A stretch of 64,000 nucleotides of DNA from Pseudocercospora fijiensis CIRAD86 (taxonomy: Eukaryota > Ascomycota > Dothideomycetes > Mycosphaerellales > Mycosphaerellaceae): contig NW_006921535.1 of assembly GCF_000340215.1 (NCBI RefSeq), positions 3,582,596 to 3,646,595 of the forward strand. Direction: 5' to 3'. Below, in pieces: positions 50,426 to 60,258 of the stretch. The notes under the pieces are model-generated. The model was not told the origin of the DNA, searched no databases, and saw only the letters and a program-made list of their open reading frames with translations. The position numbers and the translations under genes were made by a program. Numbering within the stretch: the first letter of the stretch is position 1; the number at the start of each line of letters is the position of its first letter.

Positions 50426-50696
50426 CCTGACCCTGACCCTGACCCTAGCCGATCACTCATCGTCTTGCGGATCCACTGAGAAGCTCAGCATTAATGCCAG
50501 CATTCGCGGCGTATCAGCACTGCGCGGGCATGCGATTGCGATTGCGATTGGCGGGCATGGCTGCTTTTCAGACGTGTTTTCAGCTGTTGGTCCAGACGCG
50601 TGCCGTACTTCTAGACCCCACCCTGCCACCTGCCACCTGCCACCTGCCACCCCGGCTCTCCCGCAACGGCAACGGCAACGGCAACGGCAAGGCAAC
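50426..50696. repeat. Group of short tandem repeats
   Basis: Four different microsatellites lie within 270 bp: CCCTGA units (50426-50450), GCGATT units (50532-50550), CTGCCAC units (50623-50650) and GGCAAC units (50661-50696). They lie upstream of the isochorismatase-AlkB gene and explain several low-complexity open frames in this stretch. Confidence 0.8.
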
Positions 50697-51248
50697 CGCG
50701 CCTCCCGATCATCGTTCAACGACCACACACGTCCTTTCCTGCGCACGCTTCGAGGGGAATGGCAGCATGAACGCGCTCCTCCTCCTCCGTCAAGCCTTCA
50801 GGTAGACCTCCCGCTCCTGCCCTGCATCGCGACCCATGTCCGCTGCTCGTCTGCTCATGTTTCGCCCACTGCTGCTTGACGCGTGAAATGACGCATGCCT
50901 ATCCTTGTCCTACGGCACGGCACTCGTTTGGAAGCAGCGCAGCTTTTCTGCAATCATCATCACCGTCCCAAGGTGCTGGCACTCCGACGTTGCATGCTGC
51001 AACAAAATGCACCTCCGGCTGCCTGCCTGCCATCCGATGGCACCACGATTTCGCTCTCATCATCCCAAGCTCTGCTCTTCCGTCTTCCAAGCCTGAGCGC
51101 CTTGGCTATTTCGCATCTCACCGTTGCATGGCCGAGAAACAGCCTTATTATTGTTGTCATCACAAGTATGCGCACTTGCTTTGCCATTCGAGCATGAGAC
51201 TGCTGACCTCTGCCGCTCAAGTCTGCCCCGACATCCATTGCCTTCGCC

Positions 51249-53484
51249 ATGTCGTCTCTGTTTGCGCTGCTGTCTCAGCAGAACACCAATTTGCAGACAA
51301 GAAACGGTCTCATTGTGCTCGCACTGCAGAATGACTTCATCTCCGGCCAGGGGAAACTGCCAGTCGCCGACACGCGCTTCCTCGACCCTCTGACGCGTCT
51401 GGTGTCCGACTTTCGTGAGCACGGCGACATCATTTGGGTGCGCTGTGAATTCGACGTCGATCGTCCAGTCAACACCGCCGCTGCTTCGAGCGACTCTGTG
51501 ATCGCGGGAGACGACACACCTGACCAAGCGAAGTCATCAAAGCAGAAAAGCAAGGTAGCCCATGCTATGCCACCCAGCATGCAAATCCTTGGCTCACCAT
51601 TGATTACAGAGTCCTTCGAAATCCACAAGCACATCCCCGAAGCCAAAGCCTCCAAATAATGTCGACGAAGAACTGTTCCTCACTGCTGCCCCCACCAAAG
51701 AACCCTGCTGCGTGCGCGGTTCTCGTGGTGCTGATTATGCCGACCGCATCAAACCCCTGATACAGCCGCGAGATATGCAGCTCACAAAGACGCACTACTC
51801 GGCATTTGGTGGTACCTCTTTGCTCGTGAGTCTCCGATCGAAGCTCATAACCGATCTTTTCGTATGTGGCTGCATCACGAACTTGTCCGTCTACGCCACT
51901 GCCATGGATGCTGCTCGATACGGAATCAGGATCATCCTGGTTGAAGACTGCCTAGGATATCGCAGGAAAGACCGACACGACAGGGCCATTCGCCAGCTGG
52001 AAGATTACATGTCTGCAGAAACAATGTCCAGTAAGAAAGTCATGGAAGAGTTGCGAGGTCAATCCGCAGATGAGGAAGTCGATCACAGCGACAACGGCCG
52101 CAGTGCCTCGTTTGAGGGCGAAGATGGCACTGCGAATCCATCACCCACGCAGTCAGACGTGAAGTCTGGCACCATCGAAGTGGACAGTAATCTAGATGAC
52201 GATGAGGAGACCTCATTACCAATCGTACGTCCTTTCACGCGGGTCGAGCTAGAGGCGAGTTCATGCTCACGTTCAGCAGCCGCCGCGCAGATTACCACTC
52301 AGCGTGAGCAATCTTCGAGCGCTCAATCTTTCCATCGCGAGAGCGAGCGGACGGTATATCGAGAGGGCAAGCATGAACAACCAGTTACTGTCCAGTCCGA
52401 CCTCAACGCAGCATCAAGTCATCGCAAGCTAGATTTCCGTGACTCACCGCCAAGACGAAATGATATAATTCCTGGGGACAAAATGCGGAGTCACACCACA
52501 ACTTCCACAACGCAAATATATTCTCGTCCTGGCCGTGCTACTTTGTGTTCTGCAGCTGCATTGTCGCCCACTTCTGCCACGATGGACGAAGCAATAGAAA
52601 ATCAAAAACCGTCGAGCAGAGCATTCGCAGACCGACCACTCTTTGGTCGCGACAAGGAGACGGAAAGTCAAGGTTCTCGAATGCTTCATCATCTTTTACC
52701 GCAAGACCAGGCTGAGTCGATCTTCGATGAGCTGAAATCTGAAATCAATTGGCAGACCATGCATCACCAAATGGGAGCTGTGCCGCGTCTGGTCTGCTGT
52801 CAGGCCGCTGTTGACGAAGACGGCAGTATGCCAGTTTACAGACACCCGTCTGATCAGACTTTGCCAACGACCCCTTGGAGCGCGGCCGTGGATCGAGTGA
52901 GACGCGCTGCTGAGCTCGTCGTAGGTCATCCTTTGAATCACGCCTTGATTCAGCTCTATCGAAGCGGCAATGATTACATCTCCGAGCACTCCGACAAGAC
53001 TCTCGACATAACACCGGAGAGCAATATCGTCAATGTGAGCTTTGGAGCTCAGAGGATCATGCGAATAAGGACAAAGCGAGGCGCAACGAACACCGAAGAG
53101 AGCCCGGCCAGGACAACGTATCGCATCCCCATGCCTCATAACAGCATGCTCACCATGTCTCTGAAGACAAATGCCCAATATCTGCATGGGATCAATTGGG
53201 ACAGAAGACCTGGCGTGGAATGGTCCGAAGCCGAGAAAGCCTACGGAAGTCAGCGCATCTCATTGACATTTCGCAACATTGGTACATACTTGAACAAGAC
53301 ATCTGAAATAATATGGGGCCAAGGCGCAACAGGAAAGACTCGGGCAGAAGCTCGAACAGTAATCAATGGCGATGCCATCGCTAGTCAAAAATTGATTGAT
53401 GCTTTTGGAAAGGAGAATGCAGCATCCACAATTGAGTACGATGAGATATATGGCAAAGGCTTTGATGTTCTGCATTTGAAATGA
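51249..53484 (+). CDS. Isochorismatase-like / AlkB-type dioxygenase fusion protein
   Basis: Proposed model: exon 1 51249-51554, intron 51555-51609 (55 nt, GTAGCC..TTACAG), exon 2 51610-53484; 726 aa. Without the intron a stop at 51657-51659 would require a frameshift. The N-terminal domain is isochorismatase-like: Asp29 (VLALQNDF), Lys162 (LTKTHYSAF) and Cys190 (FVCGCITNLSV) fit the D-K-C triad of this hydrolase family. A long acidic, Ser-rich linker follows (about 220-470). The C-terminal domain is AlkB-type 2-oxoglutarate/Fe(II) dioxygenase: His562-x-Asp564 (SEHSDKTLD), His628 (YLHGI), and Arg651 and Arg657 (RISLTFR). AlkB enzymes remove alkyl groups from nucleic acid bases and release formaldehyde. 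The substrate of the hydrolase half is unknown. The donor GTAGCC is weak, so the intron needs cDNA support. Confidence 0.85.
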
Positions 53485-53931
53485 AAATCTGAAAAGTATA
53501 CAGCATGGAGGTCGTGGTCGGCTCCAGGAATGATACCCAGAATGCGTTCGTAGTAGCAAAGTTCTATTCTTCGAATGACACTGTCGATATCGATTTCTCT
53601 TCCCATCGTAGTCTCTTTCATTTTGCAGGCCGTCGAACAAACTCGTATCCCTTCGCTCCTCTTGAACTTCCGCTTGAGACTTGAACTTTCAGCCGAATAG
53701 CTACAGTAATGTCCACGACCCCTGGCTCCTTTCAGAAGCTCCGTGGATGCCTCAGGTTCTGCTACCAAAGAAGCTATGGACTTCTCTGATCGGATATGCT
53801 CGGGTCACTCAGGATGCCTTCTCGGTGCTGTACACCCACTGTCGGCACACATACACAGCAGCAGCAGCAGCCGTCACACAAATCAAAGGGTAAAACGCAG
53901 ATCTCCACCTAGCGAACGTTTCGGGCAGTCA
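53485..53931. other. Intergenic, convergent 3' ends
   Basis: These 447 bases lie between two convergent genes. They contain a short CAG/CAGCAG-rich run near 53858-53872 and no gene that I can support. Confidence 0.5.
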
Positions 53932-54231
53932 CTACTCGCTTCGAGGATGTCGTCGATGTTTAGGTTTCTCGCCGCTCACAATGGATTTTGCGCCTTCAGC
54001 GATCGCTAGAGGAGGAAGCAAGCCTGTCAGCAGTGACTCTCTTCTCATTTTCAAGTTTGAGCTTCGGTGCGTACTGATCATGATAATCGCGATCAGATAC
54101 TGAATCATTTGTACAACCCATCGTGCCGGTGCCCAGAGTTTATGTTCGGGATCTTGGACTTCGCCTGCGCCGCGCACGAAGGCTTGGGCTCGGGTCTCTT
54201 TGCTTTGGGGTTGGGGTTGGGGATTTGACAT
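53932..54231 (-). CDS. Small single-pass membrane protein, unknown function
   Basis: The unspliced ORF is 99 aa and starts MSNPQPQPQSKETRAQAF. An internal 51-nt segment (54024-54074) has GT..AG ends (GTACGC..GACAG) and is a multiple of three without stops. Removing it gives 82 aa with a cleaner membrane stretch (WVVQMIQYLIAIIMISLLPPLA) followed by a basic tail (KPKHRRHPRSE). I favour the spliced form. The Gln/Pro N-terminus and single hydrophobic segment suggest a small organelle or ER membrane protein, but I do not recognise a family. A run of T residues (54238-54252) lies just upstream of the start. Confidence 0.55.
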   Translation of the reverse strand: MSNPQPQPQSKETRAQAFVRGAGEVQDPEHKLWAPARWVVQMIQYLIAIIMISTHRSSNLKMRRESLLTGLLPPLAIAEGAKSIVSGEKPKHRRHPRSE

Positions 54232-54882
54232 TTTGGTATATTTTTTTTTTTTTGGAATTATGGGTGGAGAGGATGGGAGGGGTGTTATGAGATACTATAA
54301 TGAAGGAATGCGGGAGACCCGGAGGTTGGCAGTTGTCGCATCAGATCTTAGAGGATGGACGTCGATTGTCCTCTGACCTCATTGTCGAGCGCCACCGTCG
54401 GGAAGTTGAACACCAAACGCCGACGTCTCGTTACTCTCGCGTCCTTTTGTCCTGCTCCTCGCGTCTGCTCCAATCTCATCAAGACTTCCTTCAGGCATAT
54501 CTTCCTAACTTCACCTGGCAATCTTGTCAGATCTTTCGCAAGCAAAACCCCTGTCTGATCACATGAAAGCTAATAAGGATTCGCTTCTCCCCGGCGCGAG
54601 CTTGCCCGAGCTCTCGCCGATGCACAGCGAAGTCGGCATCCGAAAGCAGAAGGTCGTAGGGCGAAACGTTGCTGGGAGTGGAAGCAGTTACGAGCAAACA
54701 TTGTCGCTACATAATTCTTCGCGATACACCAGTGAGTAGTACTACACATCGCCGTCCTCATCTCCGCGAACCCGCAATACCCGTTCCAACAGCCTATCTC
54801 GCCTAGATGGCGCAATAGTCCTCGGCGAACGACGGTCTGGCGAGCTACCGTATCTCTTCATTCCCACCTTCCGATCTCAAAA
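54232..54882. promoter_or_regulatory. Divergent upstream region (small membrane protein / GGT)
   Basis: This 651-bp region holds a T-run at 54238-54252 near the small-protein start. Short overlapping ORFs on both strands show no recognisable motif. It presumably contains the promoters and 5' leaders of both flanking genes. Confidence 0.45.
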
Positions 54883-56718
54883 ATGCCTCTCAATCCCTCC
54901 GCCGCATATCCCAAAGGGGAGGCCGGTCTCAAGTTCGCTGCCTTCCCATCCCGTCGATCTGTGGTCCATAGCACGAAAGGCATCGTCGCCTGTACACAAC
55001 CTCTAGCAGCAAAATGTGGGATCGAAATCCTCAACAAAGGCGGCAACTGCGCAGACGCAGCTGTGGCAGTAGCAGCTGGATTGAACATGACCGAGCCTGG
55101 AAGCACAGGCATTGGAGGTGATATGTTCTGCTTATTCTACGATGCGAAGACCAAGAAGGTGCGATCTTTGAATGGGTCTGGAAGAGCTGGCAAGAATATG
55201 ACATTGAGCACAGTGAGGAAGAGCTTGGGTTTGAAGGATGGACAGGTTGGTAAGATACCAATGGACAGTGTACATGCTGTGTCGATACCTGGTGCAGCTG
55301 CTGGTTGGGTGGATACTGTGGAATGGTTTGGCAGTGGCAAGTTGAGCTTGGAAGAAATTCTGGAACCTGCTGCGAAGTTTGGTGAGGAAGGATTCCCTGT
55401 GAGCGAGTTCAGCGCATACTTTTGGAAGAATTCCGAGAGCTTGTTGCGAAGAGCGTCACCCAACGGAGCTGAAATGCTGAAGAAAGATCCCAAAGGCAAG
55501 GATGGATGTCGAAGGCCCGAGGCTGGCGAGATCATGAAGAATCCTACCTTGGCCAATACATTCAGACTCGTCGGAAAGCACAAGAAAGCTGGGTTCTACA
55601 CAGGAACTGTTGCCGAAGAGCTTGTCAAAGTGGTGCAAGATCTTGGAGGTCATTTGACGTTAGAAGATCTCAAGAATCATGCAGATCTGGGATCAGAAGA
55701 GACGGAAGCGATAAGCTTGAAGTTCAAAGCACAAGAAGTGGCCAAGAACCACGGACAGCACATGCACGATGCAAGTCAAGAGGGCGTGGAACTGTGGGAA
55801 CACCCTCCAAATGGACAAGGAATCGTCGCACTAATGGCTCTCGGGATCATCGAGCAACTGGAGAAATCCGGCCAGATTCCCAAATTCGCAAAAGAGGACC
55901 ACAATTCCGCTCCATACATCCACGCAGTCGTCGAAGCACTACGGATAGCCTTCGCAGACGGAAACTGGTGGATAGCAGACCCCAAAGTCTCAAAAGTGCC
56001 CTCACAGCAACTGATCAGTCCCGAATACCTCGCAGAAAGAGCAAAGCTCTTCAACCCGGAAAAAGCAAGCGAATACCTCGAGCACGGCTCTCCAGCACAC
56101 AATCATTCCGACACAGTCTACTTCTGCGTCACAGACAGCGAAGGCAACGGAATCTCCTTCATCAACAGTAATTACGGCGGTTTCGGCACAGGTATCATTC
56201 CCAAAGGTTGTGGCTTCACACTGCAAAACCGAGCAGCGAATTTCGCTCTCCAGCCCGAAAACCATCCTAACGTCCTCGCGCCGAACAAGAGACCTTATCA
56301 TACCATCATCCCGGCTCTGGTCACGAACATCAGTGATCAGAGTCTACATAGCGTGTACGGAGTCATGGGAGGCTTCATGCAGCCGCAGGGCCATGTCCAA
56401 GTTCTTTTGAATCAACTTGTTTTCGGACTCGATGCGCAGGCTAGTCTTGATGCGCCGAGGATTTGTATCGGGGCTGGGATGCCTGATGCTGGGGATGTGA
56501 TGGATAGGACTGTGTATCTCGAGGAAGGGATTTCTGAAGAGGCTGTTGCTGGGATGAGGAATTTGGGGCACAAGGTGCAAGTTGTGAAGGGTCTGGAACG
56601 CGCGTTGTTTGGACGTGGTCAGCTTATTCAGTGGACGGTGGATCCTGTGGAGCAGATTGGGGTTTGGAGTGCTGGGAGTGATCAGAGAGGTGATGGACAT
56701 GCTGTGCCTGCGCTGTAG
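54883..56718 (+). CDS. Gamma-glutamyltranspeptidase family protein
   Basis: A 611-aa ORF with no intron. Enzymes of this family cleave the gamma-glutamyl bond of glutathione and related compounds by an N-terminal nucleophile made by self-cleavage. Seen here: GIVACTQPLAAKCGIEILNKGGNCADAAVAVAAGL and EPGSTGIGGDMFCLFYD (N-terminal subunit signature), and HNHSDTVYFCVTDSEGNGIS, where Thr411 is the expected autoprocessing nucleophile. Then come INSNYGGFGTGIIPKG, the PYHTIIPALV block and VMGGFMQPQGHVQ. There is no signal peptide or membrane anchor, so it is probably intracellular, unlike classical plasma-membrane GGTs. Bacterial-like cytosolic GGT-type or acylase-type substrate use cannot be excluded. 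The gene ends 418 bp before the GFA-family gene on the same strand. Confidence 0.92.
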   Translation: MPLNPSAAYPKGEAGLKFAAFPSRRSVVHSTKGIVACTQPLAAKCGIEILNKGGNCADAAVAVAAGLNMTEPGSTGIGGDMFCLFYDAKTKKVRSLNGSGRAGKNMTLSTVRKSLGLKDGQVGKIPMDSVHAVSIPGAAAGWVDTVEWFGSGKLSLEEILEPAAKFGEEGFPVSEFSAYFWKNSESLLRRASPNGAEMLKKDPKGKDGCRRPEAGEIMKNPTLANTFRLVGKHKKAGFYTGTVAEELVKVVQDLGGHLTLEDLKNHADLGSEETEAISLKFKAQEVAKNHGQHMHDASQEGVELWEHPPNGQGIVALMALGIIEQLEKSGQIPKFAKEDHNSAPYIHAVVEALRIAFADGNWWIADPKVSKVPSQQLISPEYLAERAKLFNPEKASEYLEHGSPAHNHSDTVYFCVTDSEGNGISFINSNYGGFGTGIIPKGCGFTLQNRAANFALQPENHPNVLAPNKRPYHTIIPALVTNISDQSLHSVYGVMGGFMQPQGHVQVLLNQLVFGLDAQASLDAPRICIGAGMPDAGDVMDRTVYLEEGISEEAVAGMRNLGHKVQVVKGLERALFGRGQLIQWTVDPVEQIGVWSAGSDQRGDGHAVPAL

Positions 56719-57136
56719 TCTTTTTTTTTCTCCTCGAAAATTTGTCGGCTGCTGCTTGCCCCTCCGCCCCTCCGCCCCTCCTTCCTTCTTGCTTGCCGGC
56801 TATCGCTCACGCCAACCGAGAGCTCTACAGCATCATCGTCACTTGTTTTCCGTCTAGAGATGATCTGCATTTCCAAACCTGGACCGGTGATGTCCCGGCG
56901 GGTGGCCTTTCCGCGTTCGGCTCTGGAGACCACTAGAGTATTTGTCAATGCTGTCTGTCGTGGGCCAACCCCGCCCAGGTCGTAGTCCAAGAAGCAATGA
57001 CGATGCGACTAGAGAGAGAAGCATAAGTAGCTGCTGCTGAAGTCGTACAACCAAAACATCCATCCTCTTGGCCATCAAGGTGCTCAAATTCCTCATCCAA
57101 TCAGATTTCAACAATTTCTTTTGGAATTCAACAATC
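56719..57136. promoter_or_regulatory. Intergenic region upstream of the GFA gene
   Basis: This region contains a T-run directly after the GGT stop (about 56719-56731) and a pyrimidine-rich CCCCTCCG triplicate at 56758-56782. The rest is unremarkable. It presumably holds the GGT 3' end and the GFA promoter. Confidence 0.45.
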
Positions 57137-57624
57137 ATGTCTGAAGGCGGCTGCTATTGCGGAAACGTGCGATACAAGAGCACTGGGGAGCCTCAAGCCA
57201 AGGTGAGTGCACTGCGCGCTCTCTCTCTCTCTCTGCGACGTGATGAAACTGATGAACGTCGTAGGCCCTCTGCCATTGCAAAGACTGCCGCAAAATTTCG
57301 GGTTCCACTTACTCCACCAACATCATCGTCCCAGGCGATGGCTTGACCTGGACCAAGGGCACGCCCAAGGAGCACACTGTAACTGCAGACTCGGGTAATC
57401 CCATTACCAGCTTCTTTTGCGGAGATTGTGGCTCGACAATGGTGCGAGGAGGAGCGTCTTTCGGCGACAACAAGATCATCAAGGTCGGTACACTTGACGA
57501 CCCGTCCGCGCACGAGGATGCGAAGCCAGCTGTCGAGTTGTATGCGAAGGACCGCGTGAGCTGGGTATCGTCGATCGGGGGTGCTGGCCAGAAGGTTGCT
57601 ATGCCGAATAGCGATGATATGTAA
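57137..57624 (+). CDS. GFA/CENP-V-family zinc protein
   Basis: Model: exon 1 57137-57202, intron 57203-57264 (62 nt, GTGAGT..CGTAG, with a CT dinucleotide run and CTGAT as a possible branch site), exon 2 57265-57624; 141 aa. The family is named for glutathione-dependent formaldehyde-activating enzyme (S-(hydroxymethyl)glutathione synthase) and binds two zinc ions by cysteines. Seen here: GGCYCGNVRY (C-x-C), LCHCKDCRK (C-x-C-x2-C, directly after the intron), FFCGDCGSTM (C-x2-C) and a family-like end KVGTLDDP then AVELYAKDRVSWV. Most fungal members have no proven substrate, so a formaldehyde role is only possible. No targeting signal is seen. Convergent with TFB5. Confidence 0.9.
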
Positions 57625-57905
57625 AGGGTATGAGCATGAGCAGAGCGAGTAGTGGTTGCAGCGGCCTAGGGCATGAAGTGGGCATCTTGGATCCTTTGTG
57701 AATAGTAATCAGGACTATAGCGGCCAGAATTCATACGATATCCACATGGGTATGGGTTGATATGGAGCATATCGCGCGATGCCGTTTTCCCTAGTGTTTG
57801 TCGTCCAAGATGCTGTCTGACTAAACCAATGCTTTGACTCGCGCGCGATTTTAGAGAAACCGATTTGTGTCTAATAATTCTCATATAGAGGTTTTGAGAC
57901 GCCTG

Positions 57906-58271
57906 TTAGTCCTCTTCGGAGCTTTCTTCTGGCTCTCGGACAGCGTCTTTCAGATACTACGCTGCGGATTAGCGTTTGTCTCAAAAGGGCCACATCACAA
58001 ATACTGACATCTTTGAGCAAACTCTTTAGCACATCGTGTTTTGCACTCTTCACCAAGACATGCTCATCGTCGATCTCCTCGATGATGAAGTCGTGTTTGT
58101 TCTCGGCGTTGATCTTGACGAGAATCGCCTTGATGGAAGGATCGCATTTCACCAAAATGCCTGGCGTGGCACGAATCAGTTTTCGCTTTTCCCTCCATTG
58201 TGTGTGGTTTGAGTGTTGCTTTTGGTGACAGCAAGGAAGCGGAAGCTCTTACCGTGGATAGCGCGAGGCAT
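57906..58271 (-). CDS. TFB5: TFIIH subunit TFB5 (GTF2H5/TTDA family)
   Basis: Model: exon 1 58253-58271 (19 nt), intron 58161-58252 (92 nt, GTAAGA..CCAG), exon 2 58009-58160, intron 57957-58008 (52 nt, GTCAGT..GTAG, with GCTAAT as branch site), exon 3 57906-57956; 73 aa, the usual size of the family. Seen: MPRAIHG-ILVKCDPSIKAIL, then HDFIIEEIDDEHVLVKS, then LLKD joined to YLKDAVREPEESSEED. The N-terminal MPRA-GxLxxCDP, the central IIEexDDxH block and the acidic tail are all typical. TFB5 stabilises the TFIIH core used in transcription and nucleotide excision repair. The second intron has an atypical GTCAGT donor. Without it, an Arg-rich tail unlike the family would be read. Confidence 0.9.
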
Positions 58272-58665
58272 CTTGGATGTTCAAGGCAGTAGAAACGAGG
58301 AATGTGAGTGTTGCAAGGATAGTAGTTAGTGAAGGCGGAGCTCGCGTCTCGGGCGGATCCTTGCACATGCTGATTAGTAAGGCAGCTGCATGTGCGGCCG
58401 CGTACACATTGCGTGTGAACTCTTGGAGATCCGACCTCCAACCTCCTCCGTTATCCACTGCTCTGCTATCACTTGGCCGACGTGTTCAGCATGCACAGGA
58501 CGCATAACATGGCTACATGATGATCTGATGCATACATCAAATATGATCATACGGCACACTTGAACGCACCCATCCCTTGTCCGTATCACACCTCCTGTGT
58601 GGCAACACAAGCTTCCTCTATCTCGGCAACCTACGTTTAGAGTTGGCATCTCGAGTTTCGTCAAG
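58272..58665. promoter_or_regulatory. Divergent promoter region, TFB5 / PPxY membrane protein
   Basis: These 394 bp lie between the divergent starts at 58271 and 58666. No gene is supported here. Short open frames on both strands are extensions or shadows of the flanking genes. Confidence 0.45.
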
Positions 58666-59340
58666 ATGGACAGTACTATGCGGCTTCTGCTCGCGTTCTC
58701 TTTACTGCCTTTCGCTCTCACGAGCGCCCAGTCCGAGTCCGCCACTCCTACCGCCCCTGATACCAACTCGAATCCTTTCGCAACAGCTTCCACCCATGGC
58801 CTTCCTTCATCGACCGACAAGGCGAACAGCAGCAACAACAACAATGATAGCCGCGACGTTGGAGGGCTGGCACAGTACTATTTTGGCTTCCTCGTCCTGA
58901 TAGTAATTGTGGTAGCGCTCGGCGCACTCATGTTCTGGCGTAGGAAGAAGAAGCTGAGCATGATGGCACAACATCACAGAGATCATGCCATCGAGAGAGA
59001 CATCGGATCGTGGGATCCCTCACGGGCAAGAAGACGTTACTGGCAGGGAAGATGGCGCTCCACAGATGTTGGACACGAGGAGGGATTGAACGAGCATGGA
59101 GAAGCGCCGCCACCATACATGCCAAAACCGAGAGACGAGGAGAATGCCGCTCAAGCGCCAACGAATGCTCCCGCAGTACCGCTCCGGACTCTATCAAGAG
59201 ATCAAGCAGGGCTTAAGCCGCCTGGCTATGGAGAGGCATATGTTTGTGACGCGGACGATGAGAGATTGTTTGCAGCGCATGCGGCGAGTAGTTCGCAGAA
59301 TCCTGGCAATACTTCCGCAGCACCAAGATCTGGCGCATGA
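58666..59340 (+). CDS. Single-pass membrane protein with PPxY motif (Rcr-like)
   Basis: The chosen ATG at 58666 (AAGATGG context) gives 224 aa beginning MDSTMRLLLAFSLLPFALTSAQS, a signal peptide. An upstream in-frame ATG at 58597 would bury this signal. Residues about 24-65 are Ser/Thr/Asn-rich, as in an O-glycosylated ectodomain. One membrane segment follows (YYFGFLVLIVIVVALGALMFW), then the stop-transfer RRKKK. The cytosolic part has WDPSRARRRYWQGRW and PPPY (in EAPPPYMPKP), a binding motif for Rsp5/NEDD4-type ubiquitin ligases, plus a weaker PPGY. The layout resembles yeast Rcr1/Rcr2, which bind Rsp5 and act in membrane-protein traffic and cell-wall stress. The similarity is architectural, so the function is tentative. 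Confidence 0.75.
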   Translation: MDSTMRLLLAFSLLPFALTSAQSESATPTAPDTNSNPFATASTHGLPSSTDKANSSNNNNDSRDVGGLAQYYFGFLVLIVIVVALGALMFWRRKKKLSMMAQHHRDHAIERDIGSWDPSRARRRYWQGRWRSTDVGHEEGLNEHGEAPPPYMPKPRDEENAAQAPTNAPAVPLRTLSRDQAGLKPPGYGEAYVCDADDERLFAAHAASSSQNPGNTSAAPRSGA

Positions 59341-59496
59341 AGAAGAGAACTTAGATCTCGCGGTCCTCAGATCGGAGAGGGAGTCATGGCTTTGTGGCCG
59401 AAGTGAGGGATCATTAGCGAGGTGTTAACGGGGAAATAGACATCATTGCATGGTTTCGACGCTTTGGCAGGTCGGTCGGTCAAATGAAAACCTTTC

Positions 59497-60258
59497 ATGA
59501 ACACATACTTGTCCCTCACCGCAAGCTATCGAGATGCGTCGTTGCTAGAAATGGCTTGCTTAAAGCTGTCTCATTGTCCGAATATTCAGCACCGAAGCTC
59601 GTGCTCCTGGGCAGCGAGGAGAACGACTCCTTTGCAAGCTTCGATTCTCGATGGATCTTTTCTTTCTGGACTCACTGCCACCTTTCGTCATCCCAAGTCC
59701 CTCGAGCTGTCAGCCAGTAGAATCATCTCTCATAATTGGAGTCCGGATGGCATCGCCTGGAGTCCGACAGAGTGGACTGCGAATCTGATGAAAGCCGCTC
59801 CCGAATTGCGCGGCCTGAAGCTTAGTCTCTGAACGGACTTCCACGATTACTACAACCCAGCGCCTCAGAGGGAGATGGTCGCGCTTGCCAGAAACTTAGT
59901 TATGCGAAAGAATCGATTCCATCGGCATGTTCCGAGTCGAGGACTTTCTCACACTGTTCGAAGGCCAATGCAAAAGTCTCAAATTTACGTCCTGTGTTTT
60001 CAATGCGTTGCGGAGTGGAAATTCGAGGAGTTCAGCATCGCATCGAATGCGTGCTTCTGGAGAGCCTGGGATTGGTACATACATGTATTGAAGCAAGATC
60101 AGGCACTGAATGTGACCGGCATACAGGAGATCAAGGACAGTGTGGAGCATCTGGCTCAGAACGTTAGATTGGTGAACGATTGGGGTAGTGAGGGCGAGCA
60201 ATTGATGGTGCAGCATAGCACACACCGAGCCAGGTCCCAGGCCCGTGCATTGAGATAG
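59497..60258 (+). pseudogene. F-box/LRR-like protein remnant
   Basis: Two open stretches in the same frame (59497-59832 and 59875-60258) are separated by a single TGA at 59830-59832 and 42 open codons' worth of sequence reading TDFHDYYNPAPQREMVALAR. The first part has leucine-rich text (LEMACLKLSHC, APELRGLKLSL). In another frame, around 59930-60020, FRVEDFLTLFEGQCKSLKFT is readable, the style of fungal F-box/LRR proteins, so a frameshift also seems present. The last part (DWYIHVLKQDQALN, EIKDSVEHLAQNVRLVNDW) returns to the first frame. I infer a decayed gene. A real gene with unrecognised introns is possible. Confidence 0.4.

Larger units (their letters stand above)
47724..51248. other. 3.5-kb gene-poor region
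   Basis: Open stretches here (the longest is 196 codons, - strand 49631-50221) have unusual composition, lack recognisable motifs and overlap one another in several frames, so I call none of them. The region holds a perfect 12-bp inverted repeat (49181-49218) and a group of short tandem repeats (50426-50696). The right end is the upstream region of the isochorismatase-AlkB gene. A lineage-specific or non-coding transcript cannot be excluded. Confidence 0.5.

Noticed and set aside
50426..50450. CCCTGA repeats as an interstitial telomere
   Set aside because: The unit is CCCTGA, not the fungal telomere unit CCCTAA, there are only about four copies, and three unrelated microsatellites lie beside it. 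It is a simple repeat.
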